Source: Mesorhabditis belari
Taxonomy: Eukaryota; Nematoda; Chromadorea; Rhabditida; Rhabditidae
Reading direction: 5' to 3'
NCBI GenBank assembly: GCA_958450365.1
Contig: CAUEEP010000905.1
Span: 1,058,380-1,122,379 of the forward strand
Length of the DNA: 64,000 bases
Part shown: positions 35,401 to 42,700 of the stretch, piece by piece
Layout: each line of letters opens with the position of its first letter
Position numbering within the stretch: position 1 is the first letter of the stretch
Translations under genes and position numbers: made by a program
The notes under the pieces: model-generated
What the model was told of the DNA's origin: nothing
The model's database searches: none
The model's input: only the letters and a program-made list of their open reading frames with translations

Positions 35401-36896
35401 GACCTTCCGATTAAGATAAAAGACACTTAACCAGTCAGCCACACGTGCTTTACGTAGAAAAGTGCTCTCGTTTATGCACCGAGCGTTCTTTGGGTGAAGA
35501 CAGAAACGCAAACTATTTGACGCACAGTTCTTTGTCTATAGCTGTCTGGTTTAATTACTCAAATGATTGAAAAAAGACAAAACTTTACAGTATCCCTTAT
35601 TTTTCTTTTCTTTATTTACTTCAAAATCTTAATTCAAATCTTTCAAACGCTCTTTCATTGAGAGATTTTGATTTTGGGTGAAAACAGAAGCGCAAACCAT
35701 TTGTCGCACGGCTCTTTGCCTTTCTTCTTTGAGAGATTTTGATTTGAGATTCTGAATCTCCATACTCGATTTATTAAAAAGTATTTGATCGAGAAGGATC
35801 GAAAGGAAAGCTCACAGAAACGCAAGCCATTTGGCGCACGGCTTTCTGCCTTTTGCTGCTCGGTTTAATTACGCAAAGTGCTCAAAAATCGTTGAGAAAG
35901 AAGGCTTCTTTTTACAATTTCTTTTCTTTATTTAATTTCTAGAATCTAGGCGATGAGAAATTGAATTTTCAATAAAAATCACAAAATCCTGATTAGGATT
36001 AAGGATTTTTGAAAGTAGGAAAATAAAAATGAAAGCTTGAAATCGATCTTTGTATATTTTAAAGAAAGTTTCAAATAACTCAACAATTATAAGGTTTAGA
36101 TTAGATGAAAATGATTGAAAGATTGAAAATGAGAATTTTTTGACTTGTTTTACCTTACTAGTAAAGAAGCACGATCAGGAAACGAAAAGGCAAAGCCGTG
36201 CGCCAAATGGCTTGCGTTTCCGTGTGCTTTCCTTTCTCGACCTTTCTCTAAACTCGACGAAATCGAGCATGGAGATTCGATCAAATACTTTTTAATAAAT
36301 CGAGTATAAATTCAGAATCTCAAATCAAAATCTCCCAAAGAAAAAAGGCAAAATCTGTGCGACAAATGGTTTGCGTTTCCGTTTGAGCCAAAGAACGCTC
36401 TGTGCTTTCTAGGCTTAGGCTCAGGAGCCTGAGCCTAAGCCTGAGCCTAAGTCTAAGCCTAAGCCTGAGCCTAAGCCTGAGCCTAAGCCTGAGCCTAAGC
36501 GTGAGCCTAAGCCTGAGCCTAAGCCTGAGCCTAAGCCTGAGCCTAAGCCTGAGCCTAAGCCTGAGCCTAAGCCTAAGCCTGAGCCTAAGCCTGAGCCTAA
36601 GCCTAAGCCTGAGCCATTCTAAGGCTATCCTAAACGATCACTTTCTAGTACACTAAGCTGACAGACGTCTGCCGGTTCAATTGTTCAATTTCCTGTCAAT
36701 TTTCAAGAGCTCTGACAAATTGAAAGATTTAAAGACTTCTCAACATTTACAAATTTCAGAAACGCATTCAAAAGACGTGAAAGTGAATTGTGGAGTTGGA
36801 TTGCTTTTGGTGGAATCGCCGCTCATTTCCACTCTCAATTTCACCGTCAAATATTTAAAAGACGATTTTCTCGAACGCTTATCGCTTGATTGTTAG
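23498..36896 (+). CDS. Secreted eight-cysteine protein of unknown function, seven exons over 13.4 kb
   Basis: Exons 23498-23578, 23623-23656, 24108-24259, 25044-25203, 32031-32188, 34477-34549 and 36760-36896 join in frame with GT donors (mostly GTGAG) and TTTCAG/TTCAG/TTGCAG acceptors, giving 264 aa. Residues 1-23 form a signal peptide ([20 protein letters not shown], then TLA before KH). The mature part has eight cysteines, the last at the C-terminus, and two N-glycosylation sites (NTT, NFT). The second in-frame ATG at 23516 would also give a signal peptide. AATAAA lies near 36917. I recognise no domain; the even cysteine count suggests four disulfides in an extracellular protein. Introns 4, 5 and 6 (6.8, 2.3 and 2.2 kb) are packed with repeats. 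The 24-codon exon 6 is the least certain, but the phases fit only with it. Confidence 0.75.
23720..23925 (+). repeat. Two tRNA-derived SINE-like units in intron 2
   Basis: Units at 23720-23797 and 23845-23925 start GCCTATGGCCAAGTGGTTAG (A-box-like), continue through GCACTGGAAACTCC and end GGGTTCGAATCCGCTTG (B-box-like). A shared tail follows: GTCGAAACCTTTGCATAA. The spacer AACTTTTATCGACTAGG is common to both, so the pair arose by tandem duplication. Orientation is opposite to the units at 20-21 kb. Confidence 0.75.
25318..25705 (+). repeat. GTAAACGC hairpin-repeat array 1 (five units)
   Basis: Units share TGTGCGTNCTCTG, then CTGTAAACGCGCAC about 10 nt later, then TTTTTGGCGC or TTCTGGCAC. Three carry the tail GAGCCGCGTTATGTCAGC, and the last ends CCGGTTCAATTACCCAAGTG. 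GTGCG at the start and CGCAC after GTAAA can pair, closing a hairpin whose loop holds GTAAA. The open frames on both strands here come from the repeat. Confidence 0.8.
26365..26455 (+). repeat. GTAAACGC hairpin repeat, single unit
   Basis: GTGCGTTCTCTGG, then CACGTAAACACGCAC, CTCTGGCGCATTG and CGGTTTAATTACCCAAGT. Here the stem is GTGCGT/ACGCAC, six perfect pairs. Confidence 0.75.
26460..27540. other. AT-rich intron sequence, nothing recognised
   Basis: Part of intron 4 of the secreted-protein gene. Long A/T runs; the 66-codon frame at 27060 is Lys/Glu/Asn-rich without motifs. Confidence 0.5.
27550..28225 (+). repeat. GTAAACGC hairpin-repeat array 2 (five units)
   Basis: Units start at about 27554, 27708, 27846, 27972 and 28124. 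Each reads GGCGTTCTTTGGAGGG, CTGGTAAACGC, TGTCTGGCACATGG, and about 45 nt later CCGGTTCAATTACCCAAGTG and GCTTTCTAGAACTGCC. GCGTT and AACGC can pair to close the hairpin. This is the cleanest tandem form of the family, at 126-154 bp per unit. Confidence 0.85.
28230..29025. other. AT-rich intron sequence, nothing recognised
   Basis: T- and A-runs and low-complexity text within intron 4. No repeats of note and no open frame worth listing. Confidence 0.5.
29030..29280. repeat. 21-bp minisatellite (CTAGGAAGTCTACAAGAAAGA)
   Basis: Ten to eleven copies. The unit length is a multiple of three, so it stays open as [14 protein letters not shown], but it sits within an intron and has no gene context. 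Confidence 0.95.
30141..30366. repeat. Near-perfect palindromic MITE
   Basis: TACCGTATTTCCTCTAATAA (30143) and TTATTAGAGGAAATACGGTA (ending 30365) are exact inverted ends. Arms of about 105 bp include CCAACTTTGGACGCTTCGTT and its complement, with a run of eight C opposite a run of ten G. The centre is a second hairpin (ATATCAAAAGATAG against CTATCTTTTGATAT). Same end motif as the family at 5345, 9560 and 15030. Confidence 0.95.
30890..31135. repeat. Hexanucleotide satellite (AAAGCC)
   Basis: About 40 copies of AAAGCC with CCCAAA/AACCAAA variants towards the end. It is open as (KA)n and (KP)n on the plus strand and as Leu/Ala on the minus strand; both are repeat artefacts. Confidence 0.97.
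31620..31955. repeat. TACAGTAACC-type and GAGACTACGGTA-type short repeats
   Basis: TACCGTAG/TACAGTAA words at 31620-31760 lead into GAGACTACGGTA / GAGGCTACGGTA repeats at 31833-31950, ending 80 nt before exon 5 of the secreted-protein gene. Confidence 0.85.
32225..32590 (+). repeat. GTAAACGC hairpin-repeat array 3 (three units)
   Basis: Units at about 32282, 32406 and 32526: GTTCTTTTGTGC, TCTCCCGTAAACGCAC and ATCTGGCACACGAG. Here TGTGC pairs with GCACA around a loop containing CCCGTAAA. Each unit is preceded by GTGCCAGATGGTTGGCGG, whose GTGCCAGA is complementary to the terminal TCTGGCAC, giving an outer stem as well. Confidence 0.8.
33150..33380 (+). repeat. GTAAACGC hairpin-repeat array 4 (two units)
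   Basis: Two units, 108 bp apart, read GCGTTCTTTGAGTGCCCACG, TAAACGCTGGTCGTCTGGC and CCTCGGTTTAATTACCCAAG. GCGTT/AACGC closes the stem in the first unit; the second has GCATT, one mismatch. Confidence 0.8.
33430..33870. repeat. Relatives of the 3465-4180 palindromic repeat
   Basis: GCGTAGTCGCGTAGTCTGAC (33472), CATTGTAGCGTAAAGCAGCG (33584) and AGACTACGCGGCAATACCCC (33627 and 33741) echo the modules at 3465-4180. A 100-bp piece with CTATTAGAGGCTT / CCCTTGATCACAGTACCCTA is present twice (33640-33735 and 33755-33860). Confidence 0.7.
34255..34405. repeat. 12-bp minisatellite (GTAGAAGAGGTG)
   Basis: Twelve units of GTAGAAGAGGTG / GTAGAAGAGCTG, ending 70 nt before exon 6 of the secreted-protein gene. 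Confidence 0.95.
35100..35448 (-). mobile_element. tRNA-headed SINE
   Basis: Reading from 35448 on the minus strand: GCACGTGTGGCTGACTGGTT (A-box-like), a loop with CTTAATC where an anticodon would sit, then GAGGGTTCGAACCCC (B-box-like). A body of about 270 nt follows (GTGGTCACCCCCTTCGGATT, GTGGTTGTGGCCCCAGTTC) and a tail ending near TTCGTGTATGCGATAAATTC. RNA polymerase III boxes plus an unrelated body and tail are the plan of a SINE. It lies in intron 6 of the secreted-protein gene, opposite in sense. Confidence 0.75.
35455..36400. repeat. Inverted duplication carrying GTAAACGC-family relatives
   Basis: 35640-35865 (GAGAGATTTTGATTTGAGATT, TTATTAAAAAGTATTTGATC, CGCAAGCCATTTGGCGCACG) is the reverse complement of 36180-36390. 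Each arm has two units related to the GTAAACGC family (AGAAACGCAAACCATTTG, GTCGCACGGCTC). A further unit lies at 35488 with GAGCGTTCTTTGGGTG and GTCTGGTTTAATTACTCAAA. A hairpin with arms of about 210 bp is possible. Confidence 0.8.
36411..36615. repeat. Interstitial telomere-like array
   Basis: GCCTAA and GCCTGA hexamers alternate for about 200 bp. GCCTAA is the complement of TTAGGC, the nematode telomere unit, and GCCTGA differs by one base. It lies in the last intron of the secreted-protein gene, 145 bp before the final exon. The long Ser/Leu frame is an artefact. Confidence 0.85.
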
Positions 36897-37069
36897 TTAT
36901 TGAGTTACTGTTTGCAAATAAAAGCTTCATTAGAGTCTCATTTAGACAAAAAAAAAACACGAAAAAGATGACCAAATCAAAAAAAAAAATTAAAATCGTT
37001 GAATTTTCTTATGATATTCAATAGAATTGAGCTACTTTTCATTTATTAATCTATAAATTCTATAAGTGT

Positions 37070-38225
37070 TTTTGTGTCAGAAAGAAATCTTGAAGTGCCC
37101 TAGTGTGTTTGAATTGCTGAGCTCAAGAGTGATTCAGGCTACAGTATAAAGCGGAATTTAAACTTTTACCGAAACGCGCGTCCCTTGGCATAGTTAAGGT
37201 TCATTTATCTCAAGCTTCGTTTGACAAAACAAAGATGATCAACAACAAAACTTATTCTTTTCATTAAGAAGTCGACTTCGATGAGTTTTTCAGAGGGTTT
37301 CATATTTTCAATCTTTTCAATCTAGTTTAGGCTCTAGCATAAACTAGATTGAATGTAGTCTAGTTTATTAGGTAGTAGTCTAGTCTAGGCTACAGTATGG
37401 TTACAGTTACAATTTCTCCAAACATTTAGTCTCTCTGATTTCCAATTTTCCTTCACAAATCAAATAGATTATCCAATTCCAATTCAACAGTCTCTTGTTA
37501 TCTCAATTTCATCGAATCTTTATTTCTTTATTTCCATAAATCCAATTGTCTTACTTTTTAGATCAAAAGATATTGAATTATCAGAATTGAAATATCAGAA
37601 TTGAATCATATCTTCCAATAAGACAGCTCAATATCTTTTCAATAAAAACACTTTTAAAGATCAAAGCTGTAACCAGTAGTGTTTTTGTGTCAGAAAGAAA
37701 TCGAGAAGTACCCTAGTTTATTTGAATTGTTCAGCTCAAGAGTGGTTTGGGGCTACAGTATAAAGCGGAATTTAAACTTTCGCCTAAACTTTCGCCTATT
37801 GGCATAGTTAAGGTTCATTTATCTCAAGCTTCGTTTCTTCGTTTGACAAACAAAGATGATCAACAACAAAACTTCTTTACAATTTCTCCAAACATTTAGT
37901 CTCTTTGATTTCCAATTTTCCTTCACAATGATTTGTAGATTATTTCCAATTGAACAATCTCGTGTCATCTCAATTTCATCGAATCTTTATTTCTTTATTT
38001 CCATAAATCCAATCATCTTACATTTTTTCTAGACTACAAAAAGAGTTTCCCATAAGAAGATAGGAATATTCTATATTCTACATCATTCAAAAGATATTGG
38101 ATTATAAGATTTAGACCATGTGCTCCAATGAGACATTGGATATCTTTTTGGATAAAAACACTTTTAGGGATCAAACATGTAAGTGATCAGCCGGTATTAT
38201 TACTGTTTTTTTTAGTCAGATAGAA
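37070..38225. repeat. Tandem ~600-bp duplication, third copy at 49890-50300
   Basis: The segment 37070-37660 (GTGTTTTTGTGTCAGAAAGA, GATGATCAACAACAAAACTT, ATTTCCATAAATCCAAT) recurs at 37675-38165. Its second half is at 49900-50290 inside the receptor gene, where 38020-38230 and 50060-50270 are almost identical (CATGTAAGTGATCAGCCGGT). Non-coding. Confidence 0.85.
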
Positions 38226-38312
38226 ATCTAGAAGTACTCTAGAAAAAGTGCGTTTGAATTGTTCAGCCCAAAGTACACTAAAATATGATCCAAGTCGCTA
38301 CGCAAAAAGTCT

Positions 38313-38428
38313 GCACGAAGTGGGATTCGAACCCACGCATCCGAAGATACCAGAAGACCCGAACCCGCGTTGCTTGCGGGAAGCTGCTCGCTTGAGTCTG
38401 GCGCCTTAGACCACTCGGCCATCCGTGC
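38313..38428 (-). tRNA. tRNA-Leu(CAA), intron-containing, copy 1
   Basis: The 116-nt minus-strand gene folds as a class II tRNA: acceptor GCACGGA/TTCGTGC (one G-T pair), D-arm GCC...GGC, anticodon stem CCAGA/TCTGG with loop CTCAAG giving anticodon CAA, variable arm TATCTTCGGATGC, and T-arm GTGGG-TTCGAAT-CCCAC. An intron of about 35 nt follows the base after the anticodon and carries the CCCGC...GCGGG hairpin. All canonical features are kept, so it is probably functional. Decodes UUG. Confidence 0.95.
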
Positions 38429-38429
38429 T

Positions 38430-39140
38430 GTGTGGAGGGGAGTGGAAAAACGGTCTTTTGATGATCATAGACACCTAAATTTGCCTTTTTTTGGCTTTCA
38501 TTAGCAAAATCTCTTTAAATCGGTTCAGTCTTTATCTTATTTTTAAACTACTACTCAAAACAATTCAAAAGTCAAATCTAGACCTGAGCTGGACTAGCCA
38601 TTCGAGCCAGAGCGCCAGAGCAATAGCCAGCGCGCTGATTTTTAACTATTTGCCTGTCTATCCATTACTCATTCATGTTTTCTCTTGTAATCCAAGTGAT
38701 TTCAGTTCTTAGATCTTCGACTTACGAAGATTATTTGAAAGTAAGTTCCGGAAATTTATAGAATAATATGAAAGAAGAGCAAGAACAGTCATTCCCGGAA
38801 GAATTTCCCCGACTTGTGGGTAATTTTTGGGATTTCTGGGGCTTTTTTTTATGGGATTTTCGATCAATCCTTGAATTAGGATAAGAGAAAATGGAAATCT
38901 GCCAAAGTTATCAGCTTTCTGAGTCGAATAATAAAAAAGAAATCACCATAAATGTCGAAAGAAGTTTGATCTTTATTTCTTGCAAATTTTTCGTGTCCTT
39001 TAACGTCAACTATAGAAAAGAAACGTTTCAAAAAGAGCCAAATTGAATCTCAAAAAGCTTGGAGTAGAAATTTACAGCTGAATATCTTTTTATAACATCT
39101 ATAAAGTAAAAGAGAAATCAAGTCAAAAGGAATGGCGAGG
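38430..39140. other. No clear gene; one possible small exon
   Basis: A TTTCAG acceptor at 38705 is followed by a short open stretch (CTTAGATCTTCGACTTACG) and a GTAAGT donor at 38741. A separate ATG frame at 38769 reads MKEEQEQSFPEEFPRLV up to a possible donor. Neither joins to anything recognisable. Confidence 0.25.
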
Positions 39141-39144
39141 TGTT

Positions 39145-39195
39145 CTTTGTGCGGGCGAGTAATCGCTGGTCGTCTGGCACAAGGCTCCAATAGAT
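39145..39195 (+). repeat. GTAAACGC hairpin repeat, single unit outside the secreted-protein gene
   Basis: GTGTTCTTTGTGCGGGCGAG, TAATCGCTGGTCGTCTGGCA. Further relatives lie at 40310-40345 (inverted) and 40395-40470 (CTTTTTCGTAAACACGCGTC). Confidence 0.65.
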
Positions 39196-39939
39196 AGGTG
39201 TTCGTTTTGGAGAAACCATCAATCAAAAAAAAAAAAAAAAAAAATGCGGATTCTCGGCTACTATTTTCAACGTCACTATGCCCAAATTTTTGAGATTATT
39301 TTTGCTTAAATCAGCCTTTATTTACGCTACAAATTCCACACTCTCTTAGGCGATTATTTTAGTGAAACTGGAGAGAATAATCCCATCTAATAGTTTTCTC
39401 TCTTCGATTTTCTCAAGATTCATCAGCCCAATCAACCTCTATTTGCTATCATTTGAAAGCTTCAAGTCTCCTTGTTAAAACAATAATCAAAAACTAAACA
39501 TAATAGCATTTCTAGGTAATGCTATGAATCCTCAAAGTTTTTCCATCCAAAGAAAACGGGGATCTGCTTTCTTTAAGCTTCTTTAAGCTTTAAAGCTTTC
39601 TTTACAATGCAAATGCTTACAATTTCATCTCTATCTCACTGATAGACACAAAAAAAACAATCCACCCCCTTGAAATAAAGCTGGGAGGGATATTATTACA
39701 GCTTTTTTTTTTCAAGAAACTTTTCGTAAACGCGAATCGAGTTCAATCCGTGATTAGTATTTTGAAAAGATGAGTTTTTTTTGAAAATATTTTTGCTGAT
39801 TTAGAGAATTTTCGATTAGAGTTTTGCAAAAATTTCTGTTTTTGTTCAAAAACAAAAGCTCAAAATAACAGTTTGATCTAAAAAGTGGTCTGGATCCTGA
39901 GATCCTTAATGGATACAGTAAAAAGAAAAGGAAAAAGAA

Positions 39940-40235
39940 CAGGGAAAAGGATAAGGACCAGGACAAGGGTAAGGACAAGAACAGGAACAAGGACAAGGAC
40001 AGGGATAAGGACAGGAACAAGAACAGGAACAAGGACAGGAACAAGGAGAAGGACAAGAACAAGGACAAGAACAAGAACAAGAACAGGGACAGGAACAAGG
40101 ATAAGAACAAGGACAAGAACAAGAACAAGAACAAGAACAGGGACAAGAACAAGGATAAGAACAAGGATAAGAACAAGGACAAGAACAAGGACAAGAACAA
40201 GAACAAGAACAAGAACAAGAATAAGAAAAAAAAGA
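39940..40235. repeat. Hexanucleotide minisatellite (AGGACA/AGAACA)
   Basis: About 48 hexamers of AAGAACAAGGACAGG type. A closely similar array lies at 49190-49395 in the receptor gene. The long Leu/Phe and Arg/Thr frames are artefacts. Confidence 0.97.
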
Positions 40236-41282
40236 AGAGTTTCCAGTTTAACCTAAAGCTTTTTAAGGCGCTTGGGTAAATGAACTGGAGGATACTGTTA
40301 TGCCAGATGTTCAACGTTTCCGTGAAGCCTCAGAGAACGCACTTCATTAGTTGGCTGAATATCTTGAAATGTCCAATACTATATCCCTTCTGCATCTCTG
40401 TTTTCTCTGCTTTTTCGTAAACACGCGTCTTCTCGTGCACTGAGCTGATCGATTTGGTTCATTTCCCCAACTTGAAAGCTCAATGAACTAAAAATCACTT
40501 TTTTTTTCATAGCTTTTTAGAGCTTCAAAGCTTTCACAAGCTGAGAATTCTCAGCTGAGTCTTTTCTGAGCAATCTATCATGATTTTCGATATACTTTTT
40601 TGGTATTTTTTTTGCAAGAACCCTCAAATACCAAATCCATTAGCGTCAGTGAATACAAAAACATGAAAATCACCAAAAAAAAAACATCACTAAATCCTCC
40701 TTTCTCTTCTTTACTCATTTTTGCGGTCAAATTTTTTCACTTAATACAAATCTCATCAAAAAAAAAGTGCGATAAAAAGTTCTTTTTTGTGGCTAAAAGT
40801 GAGTCAAATCTCGGTGTGAAGTGCCTGGCACGACCATTAGAAAAAAGCTGAAAAAAGCGCTTGAAAAAACCGGGTTTTTGTAGTCAAATTTGGATGCTTG
40901 AGAGATTTCGAGATAATTTCGAGAGCTTTCGAGAGCTTTCTTTTTGCATATCCAATCAAAAAAAGAAGCTGATACAAAGCCAACATTTGTCACTAATGGA
41001 TTGAAAAAGTGACCTCGATTATAGGGGGGAAAAAAAAGCGAAGACTTTTGATCGACACCTTTCTTCAGCAATTTCATTACTCAACAATTGTACCTCGGAA
41101 CGGGAAAAAAACAAGAATTTTGGCCTCTTAATCTGGATTTTTTTGCGATTGCACATGAGCCAAAGATTTCTGGAATAAAGCCTTTTTTTGCAATTGTACG
41201 TGAGCCAAAGATTTCCCAAGAAACTCAGCATTTAGAAATTTTACAAAGAAATACAGAAGAAAACGCAAACGAAGATTTTCTA

Positions 41283-41455
41283 GTTAACCTCGACTTTGCA
41301 AAAAATTCGGGAAGGGGGGGGGGGGGGGGGGGGGGGTATCTGCACGGTGGGGGGTTTGGCCCCCCCCCCCCGGGAGGTGAGGAGGCGCCGGCCCGCGGGT
41401 TGCGGGGGGGGGGGGGGTTTTTTTTGGGTGGGGGCTTTTGGGCCCCTTCGGCCCT

Positions 41456-41491
<36 letters not shown>

Positions 41492-41640
41492 TTGGGTGGG
41501 GGGGGAGGGGGGGGAGTTTTATTTTTTAAAAAAAATAACCTAATTTTTTATTTTCTAATTTTTAAAAAAATAAAAAAACCTTTACTTTTACTAAAAAAAA
41601 AAAAAAAAAAAAAGGAAAAACAAAAACTCTAACACATTTT
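41283..41640. other. Corrupted G-rich block, probably an assembly or base-calling error
   Basis: G-runs of 10-32 bases alternate with CCCCCCCCCC and T-runs, unlike anything else in this AT-rich window. The block starts AACCTCGACTTTGCAAAAA and then reads TATCTGCACGGTGGGGGG and CGGCCCGCGGGTTGCGGGG. These track, word for word but with G and C substituted for other bases, the clean sequence at 41649-41800 that holds tRNA copy 2. It looks like a badly called duplicate of the tRNA locus, not biological sequence. Confidence 0.7.
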
Positions 41641-41672
41641 CCAGCCAGAACCTCGACTTTGCAAAAATATCT

Positions 41673-41788
41673 GCACGAAGTGGGATTCGAACCCACGCAT
41701 CCGAAGATACCAGAAGACCCGAACCCGCGTTGCTTGCGGGAAGCTGCTCGCTTGAGTCTGGCGCCTTAGACCACTCGGCCATCCGTGC
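41673..41788 (-). tRNA. tRNA-Leu(CAA), intron-containing, copy 2
   Basis: Identical in the mature parts and intron to the copy at 38313-38428. The upstream flank TGTGTGGAGGGAAGTGGAAA is shared as well, so the pair arose by segmental duplication. Confidence 0.95.
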
Positions 41789-41799
41789 TGTGTGGAGGG

Positions 41800-42640
41800 A
41801 AGTGGAAAAACGGTCTTTTCATCATCAGTTTACATTTGCAGCTTTGTATTTGACATGACCAGTGTTATCTACTCTATATAAAGCAGAAGAGACGTCTGTC
41901 CGTCCGTCTGTGAGCAGCCATTGGACTTCGATTGCGTGGAAAACGTGGATCTCCACTTGTTTTAAATAGTAAACTACTCTGGATTATCTATTCTATATCT
42001 ATCCAAATCTAAAAAGGAATTCTAATAGTGAAAAGAGTTGCAATATCTAAAACTTTAACTTGAGAAGTTAGTTTTGAAATGGAATGCAGAAATGGATAAA
42101 AGAAATAGTATATTTCTTTATATTTAAATCCACTATTTTCTTCTCTTTGCTTACTTTATCAAGAAAACGAATGATTCTAAAGCATTGTAAAGCTGGTTCT
42201 CAAAGGATAAAGCTTTATAAATCTATCCTAAACGTAAAATCAATTGGAAAATCAAATTAGTCTCCTTCAAAATCGAAATTCTTTCTTATTCTCAATCAAA
42301 ACTTTCAATAAACCCCAAAGTTTTGAAAGTAATTTAGTAATTTTCTGATGGAATCAATCGTCAATGATTGTATCCAGCGATAGCTATCCCATTCATAAAA
42401 GTCTCACTTTAGTTACCCAAAATAAAGACAAAAAAAAGTCTTTTCAAAAAGATAGCTTCTCAAAAATTTGACAGAAAACAGAGAGAACCGGTTGATTTTT
42501 TGGGAAATGAGAGCTGGAGAGTTGAGGTGGAACGGGAGCCTCTTTTCCAAGACAAACCAAAAAAAAACCTTCAAGAGATACCCAAAGTTTGGCGAGTAAT
42601 TTGTTTGAAAGCTGCGATTTGACAGTCTATTTTATTTTTC
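41800..42640. other. Intergenic; promoter side of collagen gene A
   Basis: Contains a CTATATAAAGCAGAAGAGAC / GTCTGTCCGTCCGTCTGTG word cluster at 41873-41915, otherwise AT-rich. No gene seen. Confidence 0.5.
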
Positions 42641-42654
42641 TTGCCTATCCCGAG

Positions 42655-42660
42655 TATATA
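42655..42660 (+). promoter_or_regulatory. TATA box of collagen gene A
   Basis: GAGTATATAGAGTG lies 41-46 nt before the ATG. The paralogue has a TATATATA at almost the same distance, which supports a conserved core promoter. Confidence 0.6.
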
Positions 42661-42700
42661 GAGTGTGAAGGAATTGTTGAATCGAGGTGACCTTAAAGAG

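Noticed and set aside
39754..40314. 186-codon Leu/Phe frame and 123-codon Arg/Thr frame on opposite strands
   Set aside because: Both arise from an AGGACA/AGAACA hexamer array; the hydrophobic run is not a membrane protein.
41296..41632. Glycine-rich protein or G-quadruplex regulatory element
   Set aside because: The G-runs look like base-calling failure over a duplicate of the tRNA locus, so no biological reading is justified.
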